Assembly (NCBI GenBank): GCA_038257845.1
Contig: JBBSQL010000001.1
Span: 124,001-188,000 of the forward strand
From: JAFDXJ01 sp038257845
GTDB lineage: Bacteria > Bacteroidota > Bacteroidia > Chitinophagales > Chitinophagaceae
DNA: 64,000 nt
Direction of reading: 5' to 3'
Part shown: positions 34,812-43,763 of the stretch, piece by piece
Layout of the letters: the number at the start of each line of letters is the position of its first letter
How positions within the stretch are numbered: the first letter of the stretch is position 1
Program-made: the position numbers and the translations under genes
Notes under the pieces: model-generated
Seen by the model: the letters and a program-made list of their open reading frames with translations, nothing else
What the model was told of the DNA's origin: nothing
Databases searched by the model: none

Positions 34812-36905
34812 TCAATCTTTTTTTTGCACCAAAACAAGATCTTCGAGTAAAACATTCAATGGTAAAGCGCCCACTTGTATGATGGCACGTTTATTTCTCA
34901 ATTCAATAACTTTTCCAACCTGGTGATTTTTTTTCATCTTAACAGTGGCACCCATTTGTATGTCACCTTCCAGTTCCTTATATGCAGATAATATTTTTTT
35001 AGCGGCCTTTTTATTTTGCGCAGTTTCTTTTGTTTTGAAAAGTAAATTTTTTATTTGCTGAATTACCTCTTCCTTATTATCTGTTTTTTTCCATTCCAAA
35101 ATAATTTGTTTGAGCCGGAGTTCCATATCTTTTAAATAAGCAATTTTATCCAGCGTTACTTTATTTTGATGAGCGAGCAAATCAACTTTTTGGCGATGCT
35201 GTTCTTTATCTACAATGATTTCCATTTTCTTTTTAAGGGCAGTATTTTCAATGAATGAACGCTCTAATTTTTTTTTCTCCGCGGCAATTACCTGCAAGCC
35301 TTGCTCTGTCTGGTTCAATAATTTATCCAGCCGGAAATGATTTTCATCCACGAGTGAACGTGCCCTATCAATCAGTTTTCGTGGAAGGCCGATGCGTTCT
35401 GCAATGGCGAATGTATAAGAACTTCCGGGTTTGCCAATTGCGAGTTTGTATAAAGGTTGTAAATTGATTTCATCAAATGCCATCGCGCCATTGATCAATC
35501 CTTCCGTGCGATTCGCCATGATCTTTAAGTTCAAGTAATGTGTGGTTACTACGCCGATGGCATGTTTATGCGCAAGCTCTTCGAGAATAACTTCTGCAAA
35601 AGAACCACCCAAATTCGGATCACTGCCACTACCCAGTTCATCAATAAAAAATAATGTTTTTCCACCAGCATTTTCTAGAAAATATTTCATGTGCATTAAA
35701 TGCGAAGAATACGTGCTGAGTTCAAATTGCAAACTTTGGGTATCACCAATATGGATAAATAATTTTTTAAAAATACCCATTTCAGAACCTGGCTGAACGG
35801 GTACAAGTAAACCACTTTGCATCATGACCTGGTTGAGGCCAATGGTTTTCATCGCAACAGTTTTCCCTCCTGCATTCGGCCCGCTGATTATTAAAATTCT
35901 TTTCTTGTGATCTAAAGAAATAGAAACCGGGATCGTTGTTTTCCCTGCTTTTTTATTGTATAAAAAAAGTAGCGGATGATATGCGTCAATTAAATGAATA
36001 CATGCTTTATCAGAAATTTGCGGATAATGCGCATTCATGTCAATGGCCAATAAAGCTTTTGCCCGAATAAAATCATATTCGCCGATTGCACTATTATACA
36101 TTTGCAGCAAGGGCGCAAGCACACGCAGGCTGGTTGTAAGTGCACGCAAAATGCGCAAGGTTTCTTTGCGTTCTTCCTGTTCCAATAAATAAATGGAGTT
36201 ACTGATTTCCACGGTTTCTTCCGGTTCTATAAATGTTGTCCTGCCCGTATCGCTTTCGCCATGCAGGATACCTTTCACTGATCTTTTATATTCCGATAAA
36301 ACAGCCACTACCCTCCTGCCATTACTAAAACTTTCTTCAATATCTGCTGAATAACCGGCTTTACGAAGACGTGCAATTACTTTATCAAAACTCCGGCTCA
36401 ATCCCTGTCGCCGGCGGTATAAACTCATTCTTGTTTTTTGTAAAAGATCACTTGCACTATCTTTTACAATTCCATTTTCATCCAGCACTTCTTCGATCTG
36501 TTTATTAATTTCCTTTTCAAAATGGATATGTTCGATCACCGCGAAAAGGCCTGTGTACATAGCTTTCCGGTCCGCATCAAACCAGCGGAAAATGTTTTTC
36601 ATATTCTCACACAATGCATGCACCAACATGAATTCTTCACCGGATAAAATACTTCCTGCAATACTCAATATTTTTAAAATGGATGTAAGTTGTAAAGTGT
36701 AATAGGGAAATGAACCTGATTGCTGTATCAGCATTTTATATTCATGGCTTTGCTGTAAGGCCAAATCAATATAATCTTTCCGGGTATGCACACGGATATT
36801 TTCAGCGCTTTTTTTGCCTGTTTCTGTCTGGCAATAATTTTTCAGCAAATCCTTTATGGCTGAAAATTCCAGTTGATGTAATGCTGAATCCGGGTAAAAA
36901 ATCAT
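34812..36905 (-). CDS. MutS2-like DNA-binding ATPase lacking the Smr domain
   Basis: A 697-residue MutS-family ATPase when started at the ATG at 36905; an in-frame ATG at 36968 lies upstream of the promoter and is rejected. It begins with the MutS2-type MIFYPDSALHQLEFSAIK. Core domain III/IV helices follow, then Walker A ISGPNAGGKTVAMK near 325, Walker B FFIDELGSGSDP and TTHYLNLK. A coiled-coil region (about 500-610) and a short beta-rich end (KKNHQVGKVIELRNKRAIIQ) complete it. Usual MutS2 proteins reach about 780 residues with a C-terminal Smr nuclease; that domain is absent here. Probably acts on recombination intermediates or stalled ribosomes. Confidence 0.85.
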   Translation of the reverse strand: MIFYPDSALHQLEFSAIKDLLKNYCQTETGKKSAENIRVHTRKDYIDLALQQSHEYKMLIQQSGSFPYYTLQLTSILKILSIAGSILSGEEFMLVHALCENMKNIFRWFDADRKAMYTGLFAVIEHIHFEKEINKQIEEVLDENGIVKDSASDLLQKTRMSLYRRRQGLSRSFDKVIARLRKAGYSADIEESFSNGRRVVAVLSEYKRSVKGILHGESDTGRTTFIEPEETVEISNSIYLLEQEERKETLRILRALTTSLRVLAPLLQMYNSAIGEYDFIRAKALLAIDMNAHYPQISDKACIHLIDAYHPLLFLYNKKAGKTTIPVSISLDHKKRILIISGPNAGGKTVAMKTIGLNQVMMQSGLLVPVQPGSEMGIFKKLFIHIGDTQSLQFELSTYSSHLMHMKYFLENAGGKTLFFIDELGSGSDPNLGGSFAEVILEELAHKHAIGVVTTHYLNLKIMANRTEGLINGAMAFDEINLQPLYKLAIGKPGSSYTFAIAERIGLPRKLIDRARSLVDENHFRLDKLLNQTEQGLQVIAAEKKKLERSFIENTALKKKMEIIVDKEQHRQKVDLLAHQNKVTLDKIAYLKDMELRLKQIILEWKKTDNKEEVIQQIKNLLFKTKETAQNKKAAKKILSAYKELEGDIQMGATVKMKKNHQVGKVIELRNKRAIIQVGALPLNVLLEDLVLVQKKD

Positions 36906-36931
36906 GCGGTGTAAAAATAAAATTAAGTGAA

Positions 36932-36939
36932 CAAAGATA
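36932..36939 (-). promoter_or_regulatory. -7 promoter element of the mutS2-like gene
   Basis: The minus strand reads TATCTTTG, a full TAnnTTTG match, 26 bases upstream of the ATG at 36905. It falls inside the longer open frame starting at 36968, which decides the start. Confidence 0.6.
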
Positions 36940-37079
36940 AGGCTGGCGAATATTTCAATTTGATGCAAATAATTAAATGGTAAAAAACTATATAAAATAC
37001 AGTGTTAAAGCATGACAGTTAAGAACTAAAAAATGTTAATTAACTTGTTTCCGCAACTCAAAAAACGGTAATTGCGTAC

Positions 37080-37772
37080 ATGATTTTAAACTCAAATAAT
37101 ATGTTGAATTATTTGTGGGGTTTTATAGGCGCCTGCACTTTTCTATCATGTGCAGAACATAAAAATCAAACAACAAATATGATGGACGAAAAATATACTG
37201 CCACCGAATCAGGCTTTGATACCGCCACTTTTGGAACAGGTTGTTTTTGGTGTACTGAAGCAATTTTTCAGCGCCTCAATGGTGTGGAAAAAGTCATTAG
37301 CGGATATACAGGCGGCCAAGCGGATGACCCCACTTATGAAGAAGTTTGCAAAGGGAATACAGGTTACGCGGAAGCTTGCGAGATTTTATATGATCCTGCT
37401 GTAATCAGTTATGATGAACTGCTTGCTGTTTTCTGGAAAACCCACGATCCAACTTCACTGAACCGCCAGGGAAATGATATTGGTACGCAATACAGGAGCG
37501 CCATTTTTTACCATACCTCGGAACAAAAGGCAAAGGCTGAATACTATTTGAAAGAGCTTGATACGAGCCATGCATATAACGCACCGATTGTGACGACTAT
37601 TGAACCTTATACGAAGTTTTATGCGGCAGAAGCGTACCACCAGAATTACTATAATAAAAATACGAATCAAATGTATTGCCGGTATGTAATCCAGCCGAAA
37701 CTTGACAAATTTGAAAAGGTATTTAAAGATAAATTGAAATCCACAGTTACCGGCATGGCCAGTCAACATTAA
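37080..37772 (+). CDS. msrA: Peptide-methionine (S)-S-oxide reductase, lipoprotein form
   Basis: A 230-residue MsrA with the catalytic motif GCFWC at 54-58 (nucleophile Cys55), GYTGG, and the ligand-binding HDPTSLNRQGNDIGTQYRS region. It reduces methionine-S-sulfoxide in oxidised proteins. The N-terminus is hydrophobic and ends in TFLSC (Cys24), a lipobox, so the enzyme is probably membrane-anchored and works in the envelope. An alternative ATG at 37101 would still keep the lipobox. Divergent from the mutS2-like gene. Confidence 0.93.
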   Translation: MILNSNNMLNYLWGFIGACTFLSCAEHKNQTTNMMDEKYTATESGFDTATFGTGCFWCTEAIFQRLNGVEKVISGYTGGQADDPTYEEVCKGNTGYAEACEILYDPAVISYDELLAVFWKTHDPTSLNRQGNDIGTQYRSAIFYHTSEQKAKAEYYLKELDTSHAYNAPIVTTIEPYTKFYAAEAYHQNYYNKNTNQMYCRYVIQPKLDKFEKVFKDKLKSTVTGMASQH

Positions 37773-37801
37773 TCCTTTTTTGAAACATCAATACTTGCCT
37801 G

Positions 37802-37809
37802 TATTTTTG
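37802..37809 (+). promoter_or_regulatory. -7 promoter element, 4 bases from the start codon
   Basis: TATTTTTG matches TAnnTTTG. It ends 4 bases before the ATG of the DUF721 gene, implying a leaderless or near-leaderless transcript. A TTTTTTG element lies about 21 bases further upstream. Confidence 0.6.
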
Positions 37810-37813
37810 TTTC

Positions 37814-38095
37814 ATGGGTGAGAAACATATTGGCGAAGCCTTACGAAATTTCCTGAAAACTTCTCCTTTAAAAAATGGAGTGCGCGCTGTACAAATCGAA
37901 TCTATCTGGGAAAAGATGATGGGAAAGACGATTGCAAAATATACGGATAAAATTTCCATCACCAATCATACACTATTTATTCAAACTAATATGGGTCCGC
38001 TCAAACAGGAACTCATGTACCAGAAGACGAATATTATTGCGCGTATCAATGAAGCATTCGGGGAAAATGTGATCAATGAGGTAGTGATAAAATAA
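37814..38095 (+). CDS. DUF721 / DciA-like protein
   Basis: A 93-residue protein matching DUF721: an N-terminal helix (IGEALRNFLK), IESIWEKMMGKTIAKYTDKISI, and a beta-alpha end (LFIQTNMGPLKQELMYQKTNII). DciA proteins of this fold load the replicative helicase in bacteria lacking DnaC/DnaI. Whether this short Bacteroidota form does so is inference. Gene end lies one base from the convergent permease gene. Confidence 0.8.
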   Translation: MGEKHIGEALRNFLKTSPLKNGVRAVQIESIWEKMMGKTIAKYTDKISITNHTLFIQTNMGPLKQELMYQKTNIIARINEAFGENVINEVVIK

Positions 38096-38096
38096 A

Positions 38097-39143
38097 TTAA
38101 TCCACCCGCACACGCGGATTTAAAACGCCGTATAAAATATCCGCAAGCATATTTACCAGTACAAAAAAAGTGGCTGTAATTAAAACACTTCCCATCACTA
38201 CGGGGAAATCTAATTTCTCCAATGCATCTACAGTCACCTTACCAATTCCATTCCAGCCAAAAATATATTCCACGAAAAATGCCCCCGCAAGTAATTCTGC
38301 GAACCAGCCTGTAATAGCCGTCATTACAGGGTTTAGCGCATTCCTTAATGCATGTTTCCAGATAACTCTTCTTTTAGAAAGCCCCTTTGCATAAGCGGTG
38401 CGGATATAATTTTGATTCAACACATCCAGCATGGAACTCCTTGTAAGTTGCGCGATAATTGCGAGTGGTCTTATGCCCAATGTGATTGCAGGTAAAATTA
38501 AATTTTGAAGTTGAAGATGCCTGCCTGTAAATGGACTGTAATCATATAAACTGCCGGTCATGTGCAATCCGGTATAGGGTTGCAAAAGAAAACCAAATAT
38601 ATAGGCCAGCACAATACCCATAAAAAATGATGGTACGGAAATGCCGAGTACACTTGAAAAAATGGCTGTGGTATCCAGCCATGTGCCTTTTTTCACGGCA
38701 GCCAAAACGCCCAATGCAATTCCAAAAATAGTGGCAATGAACATGGCCGCAAAAGCCAGGATAAGTGTTGCGGGCAAAGCATCCATTAATATATCTGAAA
38801 CATTTTTTTTCGATTGATAAGAACGGCGGAGATAAGGAAACTTTAATCCAATTTTTGTGTCGTTACCAACAAATAAACCATGAATATTTTTTTCTTTTAA
38901 TTCCTCTTTGGAATAAACACTCAAGGGAGAAAGATCATTAATATATAAAACAAATTGTTTCCACTTTGGCTGATCCAATGCCAGGTCTTTACGAATATTT
39001 TTCAAGGTTTCTGCATTCCCACTTTGGCCCAGAACCAGTCGTGCCGGGTCTCCAAAGCCCTGGAATAAAAAAAATACCAATATAGTAACGCCTGCTAAAA
39101 CAGCGAAACCATACAATATCTTTTTTAGGATCAACCGGTACAT
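38097..39143 (-). CDS. Peptide/nickel ABC transporter permease (DppB/OppB type)
   Basis: A 348-residue inner-membrane permease. It opens with MYRLILKKILYGFAVLAGVTILVFFLF, has about six membrane helices, a periplasmic loop of about 100 residues after helix 1, and the EAA ATPase-contact loop YIRTAYAKGLSKRRVIWKHALRNAL near 255-279. Matching permease C, ATPase and binding-protein genes are not next to it. It starts 5 bases after the DoxX/MauE gene stop and is probably the last gene of that unit. Confidence 0.9.
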   Translation of the reverse strand: MYRLILKKILYGFAVLAGVTILVFFLFQGFGDPARLVLGQSGNAETLKNIRKDLALDQPKWKQFVLYINDLSPLSVYSKEELKEKNIHGLFVGNDTKIGLKFPYLRRSYQSKKNVSDILMDALPATLILAFAAMFIATIFGIALGVLAAVKKGTWLDTTAIFSSVLGISVPSFFMGIVLAYIFGFLLQPYTGLHMTGSLYDYSPFTGRHLQLQNLILPAITLGIRPLAIIAQLTRSSMLDVLNQNYIRTAYAKGLSKRRVIWKHALRNALNPVMTAITGWFAELLAGAFFVEYIFGWNGIGKVTVDALEKLDFPVVMGSVLITATFFVLVNMLADILYGVLNPRVRVD

Positions 39144-39148
39144 GCCAT

Positions 39149-40276
39149 TTAGTTTTGAATTGGTAAAGAAGTAAAAATTTTCAACACATTATCCAGGTCA
39201 TTGCCACCAATTTTATTTTCAATATTTGCTTCATTCATTATAAAAAAAGTTGGATTTACACGCGCCGCAGTTTTGATCACTGTGCCATCACATTGAAGCA
39301 ATGTTATAAAAGGCAGGTTTCCAAAAATCTTTGCAGCAGTATGCATGTCGGATGTTACAACATATAAGGGAATATGTTTTTCCTTTATCCTGTTTAAAAT
39401 AGAAATAAAATCTTCACCATTCCATATTACATTATTGGAAAAATCTTTTGCAAAAAGTAAAACATAATCACCCGGTTGAGATAAAATCTTTTGTGTAACA
39501 TCTGTACCGGATGTGTCATGTAAAGAAAAGTCAACGATCGGCGGCGTTGCATTTCCTTTACGAACGACCTTATCAAAACGATTTACAAATTCGTAGGTAG
39601 AATCAAAATTATCAGGGAAATGATCTGCATCAAATTCCAGTGTTTGGCCATTTTTTTTATATTGAAAGGTTATAACAATACTGTCAGGAACCGCGCCGGG
39701 CGGCGCTTTCATTTGCTCTAATAAATTATTTCCTTTTTTATACGGCAGGCAATCCACAATCGGTAAATGTTTTAAAACATAGGATTGGAGAATGATCGTG
39801 CCTGCAACTACTATGATTAAAATAAGCCATGGAGCCGGCGGCGCTAATGAAGATTTTATTTTTTTTCTATAAAAAAATAAAACCAAGATCAATATCAATA
39901 AAAGAAGATCTTTAAAAAATGAAGTGATTGGCGTGAGTGGAAGACAATCACCGAAACAACCACAGGTTTTTATTTTCCCGGAATAAGCAGCATAGCCTGT
40001 AAGGAAACTAAAAAACAAAATAAGCAATAATAACAACCAACTAAACAAACGCATTCTCCAGCCAATGATCACAGCCACACCTGCCAGTACTTCAAAAATA
40101 TTCATCGTGTAAGCCAGCGCTAATGTATAATCATTCAATGACTGTAAATGCCAAACGGAAAAAAATTCCTGCATCTTGTAACTCAATCCCAGCGGATCAT
40201 TGGCTTTAATAAGGCCGGAAAAAATAAACAGGAGTCCAACGATCCATTGTATGATTTTAATCAAAACTTTTGGCAT
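39149..40276 (-). CDS. DoxX/MauE-type membrane protein with thioredoxin-like part (BT_3928 family)
   Basis: A 375-residue protein. Residues 5-140 hold four membrane helices of the DoxX/MauE redox-associated type (FIFSGLIKANDPLGLSYKM, and a CGCFGDC motif near 106-112). A further helix lies near 150-168. The periplasmic C-terminal part (about 215-370) looks like a divergent thioredoxin fold (YVLLFAKDFSNN ... PTFFIMNEANI) without a CxxC pair. The family is conserved in Bacteroidota close to folP and DUF1599, as here. Precise function unknown. Confidence 0.82.
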   Translation of the reverse strand: MPKVLIKIIQWIVGLLFIFSGLIKANDPLGLSYKMQEFFSVWHLQSLNDYTLALAYTMNIFEVLAGVAVIIGWRMRLFSWLLLLLILFFSFLTGYAAYSGKIKTCGCFGDCLPLTPITSFFKDLLLLILILVLFFYRKKIKSSLAPPAPWLILIIVVAGTIILQSYVLKHLPIVDCLPYKKGNNLLEQMKAPPGAVPDSIVITFQYKKNGQTLEFDADHFPDNFDSTYEFVNRFDKVVRKGNATPPIVDFSLHDTSGTDVTQKILSQPGDYVLLFAKDFSNNVIWNGEDFISILNRIKEKHIPLYVVTSDMHTAAKIFGNLPFITLLQCDGTVIKTAARVNPTFFIMNEANIENKIGGNDLDNVLKIFTSLPIQN

Positions 40277-40290
40277 GATTTCATTATTTT

Positions 40291-40824
40291 TCAGGATGAA
40301 AGAATAAGGGCAAAAACGGCGTAATTGATGATGTCCACATAGTTGGCATCAATTCCTTCACTCACAATCGTTTTGCCTTCATTCAATAAAATTTGTTTAA
40401 TGCGCATGAGTTTTACCAGTATCAAATCTGTAAAACTTTCCTGGCTCATATCCCTCCAGGCTTCTCCATAATCATGATTTTTATCCAGCATAATCTTTTT
40501 GGCAAAATTGATTTCTTCATCGTACCAGCCGCGCACGGTATCAGCCGGAATATCCTGTACTTCAGGTGCATTTAATTTTAATTGTATCAAACCGATCACT
40601 GCATAATTAATGATGCCTTTAAATTCCCCGCGTATATCATCCGCCACTTTCTGTACTTTTTTTTCCTGGATAGTGCGTATACGCAAAGCTTTAATAAAAA
40701 TTTGATCAACTACGGAAATGGTGCGCAGGACGCGCCAGGAAGTGCCGTAATCAATGGCTTTTTGTATAAAAATTTCCCTGCATGAAGCGATCTCCCGGTC
40801 ATATTGTTCATTGGTATCCGTCAT
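40291..40824 (-). CDS. DUF1599 domain-containing protein
   Basis: A 177-residue soluble protein made of two DUF1599 repeats: REIFIQKAIDYGTSWRVLR ... IRTIQEKK, and ININFAKK-like EINFAKKIMLDKNHDYGEAWRDM ... LMRIKQIL. These look like a nucleotide-pyrophosphatase-type helical fold. The ATG at 40824 (MTDTNEQYDREI) is preferred to the one at 40854. A minus-strand TAnnTTTG element lies at 40876-40883. Function unknown; it is a Bacteroidota neighbour of folP. Confidence 0.85.
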   Translation of the reverse strand: MTDTNEQYDREIASCREIFIQKAIDYGTSWRVLRTISVVDQIFIKALRIRTIQEKKVQKVADDIRGEFKGIINYAVIGLIQLKLNAPEVQDIPADTVRGWYDEEINFAKKIMLDKNHDYGEAWRDMSQESFTDLILVKLMRIKQILLNEGKTIVSEGIDANYVDIINYAVFALILSS

Positions 40825-40875
40825 ATTCTTTTTTGAATTTAGCAATAATGTCAAAAAAATTTATATCATTACAAT

Positions 40876-40883
40876 CAAAAATA
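40876..40883 (-). promoter_or_regulatory. -7 promoter element of the DUF1599 unit
   Basis: The minus strand reads TATTTTTG (TAnnTTTG), 51 bases before the ATG at 40824. It would drive DUF1599, the DoxX/MauE protein and the permease. Confidence 0.5.
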
Positions 40884-40897
40884 AAGCAAAGCAAACA

Positions 40898-41731
40898 ATG
40901 TTTACGCTGAATTGTAAAGGAAAATTGTTATTACTTTCAAAACCTGTTGTGATGGGCGTTATCAATACCACACCAGATTCTTTTTATCCCGGGAGCAGGC
41001 TGGATAAACCAATGGATGCTTTGCAACTGGCAAAACAAATGCAGGCAGAAGGCGCGGAAATCATTGATATTGGCGGGCAAAGCACCAGGCCCGGAAGTAC
41101 AAGAATAAATGCCACAGAAGAGATGGAAAGAGTATTGCCTGTGCTGCAAATTATTCATCATGAAATGCCCGAAATGATTTTATCTATTGATACTTATCAT
41201 GCAGAAGTTGCTGCTGCTGCTTTGCAAGCCGGCGTTTCCATGGTGAATGATATCAGTGCGGGCGAAATGGATGCGAACATGATCTCCACTGTTGCAGATG
41301 CATGTGTTCCATTTGTTTGTATGCACATGAAAGGAACACCGGAAAATATGCAGGTAAATCCGCATTATGAAAATTTGTTTGAAGAACTCATTGACTTTTT
41401 TTCAAAGAAAATTGACCAATGCAAACAGGCCGGCATTCATGACATCATTATAGATCCGGGTTTTGGTTTTGGTAAAACGATTGCACAAAATTTTGAAATC
41501 CTTCGCAATCTTCAAATCTTTAAAATGCTGGGAATGCCAATAATAGCAGGGCTTTCACGCAAAGCGACTGTTTATAAAACGCTGGGCATCACGACCCACG
41601 ACGCATTGAATGGCACAACTGTTTTAAATACCATGGCGCTTTTAAATGGTGCAAATATTCTGCGCGTGCACGATGTCAAAGCTGCGGTGGAAGCTGTCAA
41701 ACTTGTGGAAGCGTATAAAGGAAAAACATAA
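40898..41731 (+). CDS. folP: Dihydropteroate synthase
   Basis: A 277-residue enzyme that joins p-aminobenzoate to 6-hydroxymethyl-dihydropterin pyrophosphate in folate synthesis; the sulfonamide target. Landmarks: MGVINTTPDSFYPG, EIIDIGGQSTRPGS, SIDTYHAEVA, VNDISAG, CMHMKGTPENMQ, IIDPGFGFGKT, GLSRKATVYK and HDVKAAVEAVKL. The ATG at 40898 gives the normal N-terminus. An in-frame ATG at 40754 lies within the divergent DUF1599 gene and is rejected. Confidence 0.95.
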   Translation: MFTLNCKGKLLLLSKPVVMGVINTTPDSFYPGSRLDKPMDALQLAKQMQAEGAEIIDIGGQSTRPGSTRINATEEMERVLPVLQIIHHEMPEMILSIDTYHAEVAAAALQAGVSMVNDISAGEMDANMISTVADACVPFVCMHMKGTPENMQVNPHYENLFEELIDFFSKKIDQCKQAGIHDIIIDPGFGFGKTIAQNFEILRNLQIFKMLGMPIIAGLSRKATVYKTLGITTHDALNGTTVLNTMALLNGANILRVHDVKAAVEAVKLVEAYKGKT

Positions 41732-41746
41732 TATTTTGAAAAAAAA

Positions 41747-42466
41747 TTACCAGCCGGAAGCAAGTACTTCTGCAAGGTGCATGACTTTTAAATTCAGTTT
41801 ATTTTTCTGAATATAACCATCGAGATGCATGAGACAACTCATATCGGTACTAATTAAATATTCCGCTTTTGTATCCAAAGCATGATTCACTTTTTGCTCG
41901 CCCATTGCATTGCTGATGGCTTCATATTTCACTGCGAAAGAACCGCCAAAACCGCAACAGGTTTCTACATCGTCCATCTCCACCAAATGCAAACCTTGTA
42001 CATGTTCCAATAATTTTCTCGGGCCATTTTTAATATGGCATTCCCGTAATGCGGCGCAACTATCGTGATACGTAGCAACACCTTCAAGCTTAGCATTAAA
42101 ATTTTCTATTTTTAAATAATCCAATAAAAATTCTGAAAACTCAAAAGTCCTTTTTTGTAATTCTGTAATTTCTGTTTGAAGCTCTGAATTTTTAAATAAC
42201 TGTGTATAATTATTCCGAACAAATCCCGCGCAACTTGCACTGGGCATTACTACCGGAATATCTTTTTTAAAATCTTTTATAAATTTCTTACAAACTGCTT
42301 TCGCATCATTCCAGAAACCGGCATTAAAAGCTGGTTGACCGCAACATGTTTGATCCGGGTTATAAATAATTTCACAACCAGCTTTCTCCAATACTTTCAC
42401 CATATTAAATCCTACAGAGGGATACAACTGATCAATAAAACAAGGTATAAAAATTTGTACTTTCAT
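41747..42466 (-). CDS. (Fe-S)-binding protein, LutA/YkgE family
   Basis: A 239-residue protein with the two CCG domains of the family: PDQTCCGQPAFNAG near 38-51 and VETCCGFGGSFAV near 160-172. Members are subunits of lactate or related 2-hydroxyacid oxidation complexes and bind an iron-sulfur or heterodisulfide-reductase-like cofactor. LutB and LutC genes are absent from the window, so its partner is unknown. The ATG overlaps the ribH stop by 4 bases, so it is translated from the same mRNA. Confidence 0.88.
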   Translation of the reverse strand: MKVQIFIPCFIDQLYPSVGFNMVKVLEKAGCEIIYNPDQTCCGQPAFNAGFWNDAKAVCKKFIKDFKKDIPVVMPSASCAGFVRNNYTQLFKNSELQTEITELQKRTFEFSEFLLDYLKIENFNAKLEGVATYHDSCAALRECHIKNGPRKLLEHVQGLHLVEMDDVETCCGFGGSFAVKYEAISNAMGEQKVNHALDTKAEYLISTDMSCLMHLDGYIQKNKLNLKVMHLAEVLASGW

Positions 42467-42966
42467 TTTGATTCAAAAAATCCCGGTTTATTCAATTGCC
42501 TTTTCAGGTGTATCATTTTAATTGCAGTAAGGGCTGCTTCTTCCCCTTTATTCCCTTCTTTGCCGCCGGTCCGATCCATTGCCTGGGCAATATTTTCCAG
42601 CGTTAAAACGCCAAAGATTACCGGCATGTCCAAAGATAAATTGAGTGCTGAAATGCCTTCTGTGACTGATTTGCAGACATATTCAAAATGTGGCGTGCCG
42701 CCACGGATCACTGCACCAAATGCGATAAACGCATCTGGTTGTTCTTGCACCGACAACGCATAAGCACGAATCGCGAAAGGAATTTCAATTGCACCCGGCA
42801 CTACGATCGTATGATGCTTGATTTTATTTTCATTCAACACATTTACTGCGCCTTCTTCCAGCCTGCCCGTAATGTTATCATTCCATTCGGTTTTGACAAT
42901 AATTATAAAGGCATCCCTAAGATCAGGAATGCCTTTTTGCAATATGGTATTACCACCAGTCGCCAT
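42463..42966 (-). CDS. ribH: 6,7-dimethyl-8-ribityllumazine synthase
   Basis: A 167-residue riboflavin-pathway enzyme that condenses the pyrimidinedione with dihydroxybutanone phosphate. Landmarks: IVKTEWNDNITGRL, VVPGAIEIPFAIRA, FIAFGAVIRGGTPHFEYVCKSV and FGVLTLENIAQAMDR. Length fits the icosahedral enzyme. It overlaps its upstream neighbour by 1 base and lutA-like by 4, so the three genes form a tight operon. Confidence 0.95.
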   Translation of the reverse strand: MATGGNTILQKGIPDLRDAFIIIVKTEWNDNITGRLEEGAVNVLNENKIKHHTIVVPGAIEIPFAIRAYALSVQEQPDAFIAFGAVIRGGTPHFEYVCKSVTEGISALNLSLDMPVIFGVLTLENIAQAMDRTGGKEGNKGEEAALTAIKMIHLKRQLNKPGFFESK

Positions 42967-43661
42967 TATTTTGTACTAAAATCATTTGGTTCAATACTCA
43001 GGCGATAAATATATTTATCCGCTTCGTAAGCGCGGTTGGTTTTTGGAAATTTATCTTTTAGTTCTTTATAAGTATCCAGCGCTTCTTTCGCTTTACCCAA
43101 AGTCTCCAATTTTAAAGCAGCGCGAAAAAGATATTCAGAAGAATTTAATTCATCCGAAGGAAAAGCAGAAGCAGCTTTTTTATAATTCGCAATGGCTTCA
43201 TCATTTTTTCCCAACTCGCTGTATGCATCGCCGAGGCTGCCATAAGCCATCATCTGAATTTGTTTTGCATCCGTTTGATAATCCGACAAGTACTCCACTG
43301 CTTTATTAAAATCCTGCAATTTCAAATAACAAATACCGGCGTAATATTTTGCAAGTTTGCCTGGTTTTGTTCCACCATAATTATTGATGATATACAAAAA
43401 CCCTTTATCCGTGCCATTGCCATTCAATGCTGCATTGATAGAATCCATGGCAAAATTTTCCTGCGCTTTATAGATTGCATTGGTTGCCTGTTCTTCTTTT
43501 GGTTCTGCCACCTGTGTTTCATAAAAATACCACCCTGCAACGACCACCACAAGTACTGTAAATGCGATGAGCAAAGGTTTCTGGTATTTCATCCAGGTTC
43601 CCTGCAGGCGCAGCAGCGGGTCTTCATTATGTTTCTCGGGTTTATGGGTATGTTGAGACAT
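42966..43661 (-). CDS. TPR membrane protein (YfgM-like)
   Basis: A 231-residue protein with one membrane helix (about 30-47, LLIAFTVLVVVVAGWYFY). A periplasmic part carries three to four tetratricopeptide repeats (KLAKYYAGICYLKLQDFNKAVEYL, AYGSLGDAYSELGKNDEAIANYKKA, and others). The layout resembles YfgM, an ancillary chaperone at the Sec translocon. First gene of the operon with ribH and the LutA-like gene. CACCTTTG on the minus strand at 43696-43703 is a near match to the -7 element. Confidence 0.82.
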   Translation of the reverse strand: MSQHTHKPEKHNEDPLLRLQGTWMKYQKPLLIAFTVLVVVVAGWYFYETQVAEPKEEQATNAIYKAQENFAMDSINAALNGNGTDKGFLYIINNYGGTKPGKLAKYYAGICYLKLQDFNKAVEYLSDYQTDAKQIQMMAYGSLGDAYSELGKNDEAIANYKKAASAFPSDELNSSEYLFRAALKLETLGKAKEALDTYKELKDKFPKTNRAYEADKYIYRLSIEPNDFSTK

Positions 43662-43763
43662 ATCGGAATGTATTGTTAACTTTTAAATTTGTCGGCAAAG
43701 GTGCGCTTTCAAATTTAAAAAGCGGAATTTTTTTTTAGAAATAATCGTTAATGGACATCATGC

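Noticed and set aside
36906..36968. Longer N-terminus for the mutS2-like protein
   Set aside because: The extra 21 hydrophobic residues are upstream of or within the promoter at 36932-36939 and are absent from the usual MutS2 start.
40754..40897. Longer N-terminus for FolP
   Set aside because: It would overlap the divergent DUF1599 gene and lie ahead of the normal dihydropteroate synthase start.
42900..42945. Terminator-like AAGGCATCCC / GGAATGCCTTTTT hairpin
   Set aside because: It lies inside the ribH coding region near its start and is coding sequence.
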